A stretch of 11,848 bases of DNA from an uncultured Chlorobiaceae bacterium (GTDB lineage Bacteria > Bacteroidota > Chlorobiia > Chlorobiales > Chlorobiaceae): assembly GCA_903917955.1 (NCBI GenBank), contig CAIXCO010000231.1, positions 1-11,848 on the forward strand. The letters run 5' to 3'. The position numbers and the translations under genes are program-made. The stretch's first letter is position 1. Every line of letters starts with the position of its first letter. Under the pieces are notes generated by a model. That model did no database searches. It was not told where the DNA came from and saw only the letters and a list, made by a program, of their open reading frames with translations. Of this stretch, positions 1 through 7,154 are shown in pieces.

Positions 1-78
1 AAAGCTCCGCCGCAATCGGATGTAGCAATGTTTATGCTGCGGAAATTCCAACTAGACATGATCGAAAAATCCCTATAA
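1..78 (+). CDS. Possible 3' end of a gene entering from the left edge
   Basis: Frame 1 is open from the first base to a TAA at 76-78 and would encode a 25-residue C-terminal tail ending in FQLDMIEKSL. Its composition (amphipathic, mixed charged and hydrophobic) is compatible with real protein. It is followed by T-rich sequence at about 81-99 that could help terminate transcription. Frame 3 is also open over the same stretch, so the openness is not decisive. No family can be recognised from so short a piece. Confidence 0.25.
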   Translation, partial: KAPPQSDVAMFMLRKFQLDMIEKSL

Positions 79-305
79 AGTGTTTTTTTCCTTTTTTTTA
101 AGCATAACTTAACGTTTTCCAAAGGTTAATTTCGGTACATTTGTTACGTAATAAAAAATAAAGATGCGGATGATCAAGATTCTATCAATCTAAAGCTGGG
201 AGAAAAAAGAAAAAGTGAGGTTCATCAGGATTTTCTGATGCATCGCTTGATTAATCAGGGCATAACTTTCTTAAAAACATAATCAACAGTAAACAACACC
301 AAGCA
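79..305. other. AT-rich intergenic leader upstream of the FISUMP gene
   Basis: This 227-base stretch is AT-rich with poly-T (81-99) and poly-A runs. I see no credible coding frame. A small hairpin lies at 223-240 (arms CATCAG and CTGATG, with one extra G-T pair possible, no U-tract after it), so it is more likely a 5'-UTR structure than a terminator. No convincing -35/-10 pair was found. The ATG at 306 has no Shine-Dalgarno sequence in front of it. Confidence 0.4.
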
Positions 306-1058
306 ATGAACTATTCACATAAGGCACTCTACGGATTACTTCTTCTCCTGATAACCGTGATGACTTCGGTTTCCGATCTTCGGGCGGCAGAGACGGATAT
401 TGACGGACACACTATCAATACCGTGACCATAGGCCGTCAGGTCTGGATGCAGGAGAATCTTGACGTCAGCCGTTATCGCAACGGAGAGTTGATTAAATAT
501 GCCGCTACGACTCAGGAGTGGCTTGATGCCGCAGCAAATGGCCAAGGCGCATGGAGTTACTACAAAAATGATGCTGCGAGCAACGGAAAATATGGTCGCC
601 TTTATAACTGGTATGCCGTGCACGATCCTCGCGGTCTTGCTCCTAAAGGGTGGCATATACCGACCAATCTGGAGTTCAAAAAACTCTCGAACGCGCTGGG
701 CGGCGTCTATATTGCCGGAGGAAAAATGAAATCCACCACACTTTGGCTCAGCCCCAATTTTACAGCCGATAACAGCGGCCAGCCCAGTGTCTGTGTTCCT
801 AATGGCAATGTACTGTCATCGGTTTGCAGGCCCAATTTTTCAGCCGATAACAGCAGCAAATTCAGTGGAATGCCGGCAGGCATGAGAGGAACCGATGGAG
901 GCTTTTTCTTTATGGGTGAAAACGCTTTTTTCTGGTCTTCTTCCGAATCAACTCCTACGATTTCGTGGTATGGTGCTCTTTCTTACCACCTTCCAACCTT
1001 TGTTCAAGGCACCGAACACAATGCTGACGGCATGTCTGTGCGCTGCATCAAGAATTAA
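306..1058 (+). CDS. Secreted FISUMP-domain (Fib_succ_major) protein with an internal duplication
   Basis: A 250-residue exported protein of unknown molecular role, probably cell-surface or periplasmic. Residues 1-28 form a signal peptide (positive start, LLLLLITVM core, cleavage near LRAA). The rest matches the Fibrobacter succinogenes major paralogous domain: the opening IGRQVWMQENLD at 43-54, GRLYNWYAV at 97-105, PKGWHIPT at 113-120, FFWSSSES near 208-215 and the ending GMSVRCIKN. Family members act as lectin-like or adhesin modules, but no substrate is established, so binding is inference. Residues 150-158 (PNFTADNSG) recur at 176-184 (PNFSADNSS); this 26-residue insertion carries two cysteines, VC and SVC, before the second copy. 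There is no Shine-Dalgarno sequence; the start is chosen for the signal peptide. The gene stands alone and converges on menD. Family assignment is firm, function is unknown. Confidence 0.85.
   Translation: MNYSHKALYGLLLLLITVMTSVSDLRAAETDIDGHTINTVTIGRQVWMQENLDVSRYRNGELIKYAATTQEWLDAAANGQGAWSYYKNDAASNGKYGRLYNWYAVHDPRGLAPKGWHIPTNLEFKKLSNALGGVYIAGGKMKSTTLWLSPNFTADNSGQPSVCVPNGNVLSSVCRPNFSADNSSKFSGMPAGMRGTDGGFFFMGENAFFWSSSESTPTISWYGALSYHLPTFVQGTEHNADGMSVRCIKN
753..857 (+). repeat. 27-bp in-frame direct repeat inside the FISUMP gene
   Basis: The 27 bases at 753-779 recur at 831-857 with two mismatches (25/27 identical). The period is exactly 78 bases, so the frame is kept. The bases between the copies encode a stretch not expected in the domain. 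Removing one period leaves a continuous, normal-looking FISUMP segment (WLS then PNFSADNSS then FSGMPAG). Confidence 0.85.
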
Positions 1059-1083
1059 TGGTATAGAAATGTCATGATTCTTC

Positions 1084-1127
1084 AATTGCCCGGATAACCA
1101 CTCTTCAGTCAGGTTTTCCGGGCAATT
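1084..1127. terminator. Hairpin between convergent FISUMP and menD genes
   Basis: The arms AATTGCCCGGA (1084-1094) and TCCGGGCAATT (1117-1127) form an 11-bp perfect stem with a 22-base loop. Neither side has a good U-tract, so this is a terminator-like structure rather than a textbook intrinsic terminator. Its place between two converging genes suggests it serves both strands. Confidence 0.55.
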
Positions 1128-1155
1128 CTCAGTGCAGCTCTCTCCGACACTGTTT

Positions 1156-2907
1156 TTAATGACAGAACTCCTCTTCCGCCAGCGTCATAATCCTCTCCCG
1201 CAGGTCGCGGTGCTGAATCACATTCTCCGCCCGTGAACTTTTCACCTCAATAATGATGCTCCGGTTACTGTTGCATGCGGCGCGGTACACTTCACTGAAT
1301 TCCCGGTTGGTTTGCGGGGCTGCATAGTCGAGCCCAAAGGTTTCTGCGGCTGAGCGGATGCTGTAGTTCTGGGGGGTGGCGAAGTGGGTTTCAAAGACGT
1401 CGCTGCATTCTGCAACCGGAAGGAACGAGAATATTGCGCCACCGTTGTTATTCAAAACGATGATCTGCATGGGTACCGGGAGTGTGCCGAGCAGCGAGAG
1501 GGCGTTGAGGTCGTGCAGGAAGGCAATGTCGCCAATCATCAGTGTTGCGGGCCTCAAGTGCCCGGTGGCAAAACCGGCGGCGGTGGAGATGATACCGTCA
1601 ATGCCGCTTACTCCACGGTTGATGGCGGTTGGTATGCCGCCTAGATGGCTGCTCTGAGCATAGTTGTCCATATCCCTGACGGGCATACTGTTCGACACAA
1701 AAAGCACCTGCTGGCTGGTGACCAGCTCTGAAACCAGTCGGGCAGCGGAGAGGTCGGTGACTGGTTTTTCAGGGAGAAGCTGGGTTTGAATCTCTTCCGA
1801 TGCTCTTCTGAAAAAGCGCTCAACGGTGTTGCTGTCGGGTTCTGACGGGATGGCGCGGCACCTTTTCAGCATTCCGGCTGTCAGTGCTATGGATGCTTCA
1901 AGGCGGCAGGTGACGTTGTGGTCAGGCGAAAAGCGGGCTTCTTGTGGCTTGACGACAATGTAGTGCTCCGGTTGCCACTCCTGCAGCGCGGTTGAGGGGT
2001 GTTTTGCGATAACGTTGCCGCCAAAGTGTACAACAAGATCACACTGTAGGGATTTTCGGACTTCGGGTGACTGGAGCAGGAGTTGCCAGGGATTGAGAGA
2101 GGCAACCATTCTCAGGCCGGATGAAAAATCTGCATAGAGCGGAACGCCGAGGTCGATCGATAGTTCACTGACCGCCAGAGCGTCCGCCCTGCTGGTCATG
2201 CTTCCAGCAATGATCATCGGTCGCTCTGCCGCTGCAAGCAGTTGGCGGAGCATGGTGATGGTGTTGCCGTCGGGCTGTTTTTCGGGTACTATCGAGCTGC
2301 TGAACGGTTTTCCGTTTTTAAGCCAATGGTGAAGGGGAGCTACCCAGGGATCTTTGAGGTCTGGAGTTGATGGTTCAAAAGGCTCCCGGAAGGGCTGGTT
2401 CAGATGTACCGGTCCTGCGGATGAACCAAGGGTTTTTGCAACAGCGTAAGCGAGAGTTGAGAGCAGCGCCTTGAGGGGAGCATCGGTTGATGGCACGGGA
2501 AGCTGCATCTGCCACCGGGTATAGCCGCCGAAGATGTTCTCCTGGCGGATGGTCTGGTTTGCTCCGCATTCAAGCAGCTCGAATGGGCGGTCGGCGGAGA
2601 GCACAAGTATCGGCTTAAAGTCCATTGAGGCCTCTACCACGGCAGGGAAGTAGTTGGCGACGGCGGTGCCGGAGGTGCAGACGAGCACGGCTGGCAGGGC
2701 GGTAGCACGGCCGTAACCGAGTGCAAAAAAGGCGGCGGAGCGTTCGTCGGCAAACATTTTCCATCGCGCTTTCGGGTTTCTTGCAATGGCGATGGTGAGG
2801 GGTGTTGAGCGTGAGCCGGGTGAGATGCAAAAAAAATCTGCACCCTGACGGATCAGCTCTTCAACAATGATCTGGCTCCACAGTGTGGTTATCTGGCGGT
2901 TGTTCAT
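1156..2907 (-). CDS. menD: MenD, 2-succinyl-5-enolpyruvyl-6-hydroxy-3-cyclohexene-1-carboxylate synthase
   Basis: A thiamine-diphosphate enzyme of 583 residues. It joins 2-oxoglutarate (losing CO2) to isochorismate to make SEPHCHC in cytoplasmic menaquinone synthesis. The N-terminal domain shows ISPGSRSTPL (28-37), the catalytic-glutamate segment DERSAAFFALGYGRA with Glu55, CTSGTA (77-82), and SADRP followed by GANQTIRQ (about 105-122). The C-terminal cofactor half carries NSMPVRD, NRGVSGIDG, the ThDP/Mg motif GDIAFLHDLNAL and VLNNNGGAIFSFLP. Length is normal for MenD (about 550-600). The ATG overlaps the menF stop as ATGA, with AGGA a few bases upstream. It is the last gene of the operon, so menB, menC, menE and menH must lie elsewhere. 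In green sulfur bacteria menaquinone and its derivative chlorobiumquinone serve photosynthetic electron transport. Confidence 0.96.
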   Translation of the reverse strand: MNNRQITTLWSQIIVEELIRQGADFFCISPGSRSTPLTIAIARNPKARWKMFADERSAAFFALGYGRATALPAVLVCTSGTAVANYFPAVVEASMDFKPILVLSADRPFELLECGANQTIRQENIFGGYTRWQMQLPVPSTDAPLKALLSTLAYAVAKTLGSSAGPVHLNQPFREPFEPSTPDLKDPWVAPLHHWLKNGKPFSSSIVPEKQPDGNTITMLRQLLAAAERPMIIAGSMTSRADALAVSELSIDLGVPLYADFSSGLRMVASLNPWQLLLQSPEVRKSLQCDLVVHFGGNVIAKHPSTALQEWQPEHYIVVKPQEARFSPDHNVTCRLEASIALTAGMLKRCRAIPSEPDSNTVERFFRRASEEIQTQLLPEKPVTDLSAARLVSELVTSQQVLFVSNSMPVRDMDNYAQSSHLGGIPTAINRGVSGIDGIISTAAGFATGHLRPATLMIGDIAFLHDLNALSLLGTLPVPMQIIVLNNNGGAIFSFLPVAECSDVFETHFATPQNYSIRSAAETFGLDYAAPQTNREFSEVYRAACNSNRSIIIEVKSSRAENVIQHRDLRERIMTLAEEEFCH

Positions 2908-4307
2908 GCTTCCTGACGGGTTATGGCCAGCATCTCTGCTATTTTATGGTCAATCTCTTCCCACTCTGCAAAGGGAGTTGACCCTTTGACGAGACCGGCG
3001 CCGGAGTAGAGAGTGGCAAAGCGACCATTGACAAGGGCGGAGCGGATGGCGACGGCAAATTCGGCGGCATCCCGGCTTACCCAGCCGACAGGTGCGGCAT
3101 ACCAGCCACGGCTGAAGGGTTCGAGCTCCATGATATGCTGCATGGCCGGAGCCTTGGGCACACCACCAACCGCCGGAGTGGGGTGGAGGAGTTGCAGGAC
3201 GGCGCTGTCGTGCTCAAACTCTGGTTGCAGTTGGGCGCGGCAGCGCGTGTAAAGGTGTGCAAGGCGATTGAGTTGAAGCACCTGCACCTCTTTATCCATA
3301 TCAATGGTGCTGCATATTTTGAGTAACTCCAGGGAGATCATCTCCTTGACGAAGTTGTGTTCGCGGATATCTTTTTCTGAATTCAGGAGAGTTTCTGAGG
3401 CGTGATGGTCACTGCCGTTGACGGACTTCTTTGGGCAGGTGCCTGCAAGGGCTTCAGTGAGCAGCATCTTGCCGTCACGGCGGTAGAGCCGTTCGGGGGT
3501 AAAGCTGAAAAAGGCATGATTTTCTGCAGGTTCAAAGTAGAACCTGTAAATGTTGTTCTGTGGAGAGGGGTAGTGCAACAGAAACAGAAGCGGTGAAAAG
3601 CTGCGGCTGAATTCGAGCGTGGCTTGGCGCGCAAGCATGATCTTCTCCATTTCGCCCGACTCAAAGGTGAGCAGTGCTTTCTGGCAGCGCTCTATCCACT
3701 CGTTTTGATCTGGATTATAGGAGATGTTTTGCAGTTCAGGCAGTTTCAGTGCAGAGCAATCCGTGTCGCTCGCAATGCGACTGAGCACCTCGGTGATTGC
3801 GCCGATTTTTGCCGCGATTTCGTCGCCAACGTCAAGCCAGAGGTGGCATGAGAGGGTGTATGAGCCCTCCTCAAAGGTTATTTGAACAAGGGGAAGGATA
3901 AAGGAGAATGAGGAAAATTCCTGCCAGATTTCCTCCTGCTTTTCCTCGTTGTTGAAATAAAAACCGCCGAAATAGCGTGCATCGGGATTTTTTGCGGCGA
4001 TGCAACGGTCAAACTGTTCAAAGCTCTCTGTATTTCTGCCCGATTCGTTCAATGTAATACTGTCGGCAACTCCGATGCCTGCCACCGAAAAATCTCTCTC
4101 CCGGTTCATCCAGTAGAGTCGTGGATAGACCGGCTGATGGTAAAGCCATTCAGGAAGCTCTGTCGGTTGAAGAGGCTGACGGAAGGTTACGAGCTGCGCC
4201 TGGTCATGGTGAGGCAGTGCGTGGCTGTCACGATAGAGCAGCAATGCTGCTTCAAGGCTTGAAATCGCCTTTTCTATGGATAAAGGTTCTTTCAAAGGGT
4301 TAATCAC
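2904..4307 (-). CDS. menF: Isochorismate synthase MenF
   Basis: A chorismate-binding enzyme of 467 residues that isomerises chorismate to isochorismate, feeding MenD in the same operon. The N-terminal 200 residues are divergent, as is usual for the family. The C-terminal domain shows EKIMLAR with the general-base lysine Lys222, SFTPERLYRRDG (268-279), TEALAGTCPK with Glu285, HPTPAVGG (375-382), GWYAAPVGW (401-409) and LYSGAGLVKGS followed by the metal-binding EWEEIDHK (449-456). Isochorismate synthase rather than anthranilate or salicylate synthase is supported by its position next to menD. The start is GTG at 4307, whose GTGA overlaps the stop of the upstream TPR gene. GAGG nearby can act as ribosome binding site. 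Translational coupling with both neighbours is likely. Confidence 0.94.
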   Translation of the reverse strand: MINPLKEPLSIEKAISSLEAALLLYRDSHALPHHDQAQLVTFRQPLQPTELPEWLYHQPVYPRLYWMNRERDFSVAGIGVADSITLNESGRNTESFEQFDRCIAAKNPDARYFGGFYFNNEEKQEEIWQEFSSFSFILPLVQITFEEGSYTLSCHLWLDVGDEIAAKIGAITEVLSRIASDTDCSALKLPELQNISYNPDQNEWIERCQKALLTFESGEMEKIMLARQATLEFSRSFSPLLFLLHYPSPQNNIYRFYFEPAENHAFFSFTPERLYRRDGKMLLTEALAGTCPKKSVNGSDHHASETLLNSEKDIREHNFVKEMISLELLKICSTIDMDKEVQVLQLNRLAHLYTRCRAQLQPEFEHDSAVLQLLHPTPAVGGVPKAPAMQHIMELEPFSRGWYAAPVGWVSRDAAEFAVAIRSALVNGRFATLYSGAGLVKGSTPFAEWEEIDHKIAEMLAITRQEA

Positions 4308-4903
4308 CGTGCCTCATTTTTGAGATGTTTCTGCAGAGAGAGTGCAAGATAATTGTTTTTGACAAGAAGCCATTTATAAATTGCCTCTGCTTCGGCCCGT
4401 CGTCCTGTACGGACATAGCAGACCCCAAGGTTGTAGTGTGCATCGGTAAATGCGTCGCTGTTCTCTATCGCCTCACTGTACGATGTGGCTGCCTTGTCGA
4501 ACTGTCCGAGCTGCATTTGGGCATTGCCGAGATCGTAGAGACGCAGGGAATCTTTTGGAGAACGCTCAAGGTGCTGCTGAAAATATTTTTCTGCTTCGCG
4601 GTAGTTTTTCTGGTTGAATGCGACGGCACCAAGCGCGTGAAAGGCTTCGTCGAGTTCTGGATTTATGGCCAAAGCATTTTTGTATGCTGCTGCGGCTTCA
4701 CTGTAGCGCCTGGCGCCTGCACAGGCGTTGCCGAGAAGTAGATAGCCGTTGGCATTCCGGGGCTCTTTCCAGACCTGTTGCTGCAGGCTGTTGATTTCAC
4801 TCTCTCTGCGATTGCATGAGGTGAGCGTGGTCACTGCTGCCAGAAGAGTGAGCACAATAAGGCATCGTATGCCAGTTCTTGAGTGTGGTCGTGATGGATT
4901 CAT
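4304..4903 (-). CDS. TPR-repeat lipoprotein, first gene of the menFD operon
   Basis: A 199-residue protein with a lipoprotein signal: basic start, hydrophobic LIVLTLLAAVTTL and lipobox LTSC with Cys30 as the lipidated residue. From about residue 42 to 185 it consists of four consecutive tetratricopeptide repeats, recognisable by the G-x-Y-x-E-A-x-x-x-Y pattern (YSEAAAAYKNAL, YREAEKYFQQHL, FDKAATSYSEAI, RAEAEAIYKWLL). TPRs are protein-protein interaction scaffolds, so a partner at the membrane or in the periplasm is expected but not identifiable. It overlaps menF by 4 bases, so it is co-transcribed with the menaquinone genes, yet no known step in that pathway needs a TPR lipoprotein. The start is the only Met before the signal peptide. 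A candidate promoter ends only 8 bases upstream. Confidence 0.88.
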   Translation of the reverse strand: MNPSRPHSRTGIRCLIVLTLLAAVTTLTSCNRRESEINSLQQQVWKEPRNANGYLLLGNACAGARRYSEAAAAYKNALAINPELDEAFHALGAVAFNQKNYREAEKYFQQHLERSPKDSLRLYDLGNAQMQLGQFDKAATSYSEAIENSDAFTDAHYNLGVCYVRTGRRAEAEAIYKWLLVKNNYLALSLQKHLKNEAR

Positions 4904-4911
4904 AGTGCTTC

Positions 4912-4941
4912 AATATAACGACTCGCTGAATGATCTGCCAA
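4912..4941 (-). promoter_or_regulatory. Candidate sigma70-type promoter for TPR-menF-menD (near-leaderless)
   Basis: On the minus strand there is TTGGCA (4936-4941), an 18-base spacer and TATATT (4912-4917), 5/6 matches to each consensus box. Only 8 bases separate the -10 box from the ATG at 4903, which puts the expected transcription start at or next to the ATG. No Shine-Dalgarno sequence is available if this promoter is used. This is prediction from consensus only. Confidence 0.5.
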
Positions 4942-5054
4942 TCTTGATTTGATGGAAATATTTTAATTTTGCCGGTAGTGTACGTAACTTCTTTCTGAGT
5001 GGGAGATTTTAAAGGTGAGTCACGTAAAATTAACAAGATTATTGGTCAAGAACC

Positions 5055-5261
5055 ATGAAAACTGAACTACAGGTAAGCGGGATTCGTTGCGGCGGTTGTG
5101 AACTGCTTGTCAAGGAGGCGCTTGAAGAGGTTGTGGGGGTAAGGGAGGCGGAAGTTTCTCATCTCAAGGGCGCCGTTGTTGTCGACTATGACCCCGAAAC
5201 GGTCAACATTGCATCTCTTGCAGCGGTTATTGAGGAGCAGGGTTTTAAGGTGAACGAGTGA
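5055..5261 (+). CDS. Small heavy-metal-associated (HMA/CopZ-like) protein
   Basis: A 68-residue single-domain protein of the ferredoxin-like HMA fold. The metal-binding loop reads GIRCGGCE, giving a CxxC pair at Cys12 and Cys15. The remaining pattern (VKEALEEVVGV, EVSHLKGAVVVDYDPETV, LAAVIEEQGFKV) is the usual beta-alpha-beta-beta-alpha-beta layout of copper chaperones and N-terminal domains of metal P-type ATPases. The family usual GMTC is GIRC here, a variation also seen among metallochaperones. It probably binds Cu(I) or a similar soft metal in the cytoplasm, but no metal ATPase, metal-responsive regulator or mercury gene is nearby, so the metal is unknown. It is divergent from the TPR gene across 151 bases and lies 42 bases before the NYN gene, with which it may share a transcript. 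Confidence 0.87.
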   Translation: MKTELQVSGIRCGGCELLVKEALEEVVGVREAEVSHLKGAVVVDYDPETVNIASLAAVIEEQGFKVNE

Positions 5262-5303
5262 GGCTCTCGGTGTTTTTTTCATAATAAAAGGGTGGATCGT
5301 GCC

Positions 5304-6047
5304 ATGGGAATGGAAAAAACAGAGCGACTTGCGGTGTTGATTGATGCTGACAATACGCAGGCGACAATCATTGAAGGTCTCCTTGCGGAGGTCGCGAAGT
5401 ACGGAACGTCGAGCGTCAAAAGGATTTATGGCGACTGGACTTCGACAGCGCTGAGAAGCTGGAAGGAGGTGCTGCTGGAGTACTCCATTCAACCTATTCA
5501 GCAGTTCGGCTATACCAAAGGAAAAAATGCTACCGATAGCGCCATGATTATTGATGCCATGGATCTGTTGTATACCGGGAAGTTTCACGGATTCTGCATT
5601 GTTTCCAGCGACAGTGATTTTACGAAACTTGCTTCGAGAATCAGGGAGTCGGGGCTCTTTGTTTATGGGTTTGGAGAGAAAAAGACTCCGGCAGCATTTG
5701 TCTCAGCCTGCGATAAATTCATTTATATCGAGGTATTGCGGGCAAAAACCAATGAGAATGAATCGATTGCCAAAAAGTCGATGGCGGAGCTCAAGCGTGA
5801 CACCCGGTTGGTGCGCCTGTTGCGGAATGCTGTTGAGGCCTCCTCGGACGAAAGCGGCTGGGCACATCTTGCAACGACAGGGAGCAACATTGCAAAGCAA
5901 TCGTCAGAGTTTGATCCTCGCAACTACGGCTATATCAGGCTTGGAGAGCTGCTGGTAGCTACAAAACTTTTTGATATTGAGGAGCGTGTCATCGGTGACG
6001 GTCCGTCAAAAGCAATCTATGTTCATGATAAACGCAAAAAAAGTTGA
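5304..6047 (+). CDS. NYN (PIN-like) nuclease domain protein with C-terminal OST-HTH/LOTUS domain
   Basis: A 247-residue predicted RNA-directed protein. The N-terminal NYN domain (about 8-150) shows the acidic residues expected for a metal-dependent PIN-like active site: LIDADN (Asp14, Asp16), YGDW (Asp44), NATDSAMIIDAMDLL (Asp78, Asp84, Asp87) and VSSDSDF (Asp103, Asp105). Residues about 165-245 look like an OST-HTH/LOTUS domain (LVRLLRNAVEA, WAHLATTGSNI, NYGYIRLGELL, IYVHD), a winged-helix module known in other proteins to bind RNA. The combination suggests an RNA-cleaving or RNA-binding protein; the substrate is unknown. The ATG at 5304 is chosen because AAGGGTGG lies 8 bases upstream; a GTG at 5292 would add four residues but has no spaced ribosome site, and ATG 5310 is also possible. 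It is closely followed by the OmpA-like gene (32 bases). Confidence 0.88.
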   Translation: MGMEKTERLAVLIDADNTQATIIEGLLAEVAKYGTSSVKRIYGDWTSTALRSWKEVLLEYSIQPIQQFGYTKGKNATDSAMIIDAMDLLYTGKFHGFCIVSSDSDFTKLASRIRESGLFVYGFGEKKTPAAFVSACDKFIYIEVLRAKTNENESIAKKSMAELKRDTRLVRLLRNAVEASSDESGWAHLATTGSNIAKQSSEFDPRNYGYIRLGELLVATKLFDIEERVIGDGPSKAIYVHDKRKKS

Positions 6048-6079
6048 TTTTTACCATTAAAACCAGGGAGTATTATTTT

Positions 6080-7093
6080 ATGAAATCGCTTAAGGCCATT
6101 TTGCTTTTTTTCTTCATTATTGCGACACTGCCCTTCAGGGATGTCTCTGCTGTTGATTTTGCCGGTTCCAAAGATCATCCGCTGTTGCGGCGTTTTGCTG
6201 GTTCGGGAATTGTGGGCTATCAGGTAAAGCGCTTTGATGGCTATGAGTTGCAGACCTCTACCTTCAGCCGCTATAACCTTGAGACAAAAAAACGGGAGTA
6301 TGTTAAACCTCCCCTGAAGCCTGAAGGGCGATTGACGCGAATATGGTACGAGGTGGCAGGTGATACCGGCTCTCTTGAAGTGTTCAGGAACTATCTCAAT
6401 GAGCTTACGGCCAAAGGGTTTGTTGTTCTGTATGACTCCAAAAAAGACCCGGCTGCCACCCGATGGAGTAATTATCTTGCTCCGTTTGGCAGTATGGATA
6501 TCCAGACCAACCGCAGCAACTATGTGTTTTATGCGGCTGAAAAGACTGGTATCTGTGTACTCAGCGCTAAAAAGAGTCGGCCTGAAGGAGATATTTATCT
6601 GCATCTGACTGTTGTGGAATGGGGAAAAAATGATGTGGTCTACAAGGCAAGGCGTGGAGCCTACGTTGCTCTTGATATCATTGAGATACAGCCGATGGCG
6701 CAGAAAATGGTGGCGGTCACTGCCGATGAAATGGCGCGGTCGCTGAGTGCTGCAGGCAAGGTCTCTCTGTACGGCATTTATTTTGATCCCGGCAAATGGG
6801 AGATTAAACCAGCCTCCCGTCCTGCGCTTCAGGAAATTGCGACGCTGCTGAAAAACAGGTCGGAATTGAAGCTGCACGTTGTGGGTCATACCGACAACAT
6901 TGGCGGATATGAGGTCAATACGGTGCTTTCCAAGCGGAGAGCTGAGGCGGTTGTTGCAACACTTGTCAAGGATTTTGGTATTTCTGCACTTCGCCTTACG
7001 GCAAACGGGGCAGCCTATCTTGCTCCTGTTGCGCCGAACAGCACTGAAGCTGGACGTGCAAAAAATCGTCGTGTTGAACTGGTGCCGAGATGA
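6080..7093 (+). CDS. DUF4892-OmpA family periplasmic/outer-membrane protein
   Basis: A 337-residue exported protein. Residues 1-24 are a signal peptide (KSLK, then LLFFFIIATL, cleavage after DVSA). The mature start DFAGSKDHPLLRRFAGSGIVGY and the following 180 residues resemble DUF4892, a domain of unknown role that often precedes an OmpA module. The last ~110 residues are an OmpA C-terminal peptidoglycan-binding domain: YFDPGKWEIKP, LHVVGHTDNIGG, NTVLSKRRAEAV and GRAKNRRVEL, with the Asp and Arg that contact meso-diaminopimelate present. It likely anchors an envelope component to the wall. The ATG at 6080 follows AGGGAG by 9 bases and gives the signal peptide; an upstream TTG at 6044 in the same frame overlaps the NYN stop and is unlikely. 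A strong terminator follows. Confidence 0.88.
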   Translation: MKSLKAILLFFFIIATLPFRDVSAVDFAGSKDHPLLRRFAGSGIVGYQVKRFDGYELQTSTFSRYNLETKKREYVKPPLKPEGRLTRIWYEVAGDTGSLEVFRNYLNELTAKGFVVLYDSKKDPAATRWSNYLAPFGSMDIQTNRSNYVFYAAEKTGICVLSAKKSRPEGDIYLHLTVVEWGKNDVVYKARRGAYVALDIIEIQPMAQKMVAVTADEMARSLSAAGKVSLYGIYFDPGKWEIKPASRPALQEIATLLKNRSELKLHVVGHTDNIGGYEVNTVLSKRRAEAVVATLVKDFGISALRLTANGAAYLAPVAPNSTEAGRAKNRRVELVPR

Positions 7094-7111
7094 TGTTTCC
7101 AGGGGGGCAAT

Positions 7112-7144
7112 AAAAAAAGGGAGTGCCTGGCACTCCCTTTTTTT
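7112..7144. terminator. Symmetric intrinsic terminator shared by the OmpA gene and tRNA-Asp
   Basis: Arms GGGAGTGC and GCACTCCC with a 3-base loop are flanked by seven A on the left and seven T on the right, so the whole 33 bases fold into a perfect 15-bp stem. Both strands read as a GC stem followed by a U-run. It ends transcription of the DUF4892-OmpA gene on + and of tRNA-Asp on minus, whose 3' end lies 11 bases away. Confidence 0.92.
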
Positions 7145-7154
7145 ATCTTTTCTG

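Noticed and set aside
5067..5588. 173-codon minus-strand frame opposite the HMA and NYN genes
   Set aside because: It spans two well-supported + genes and shows no domain or start signal.
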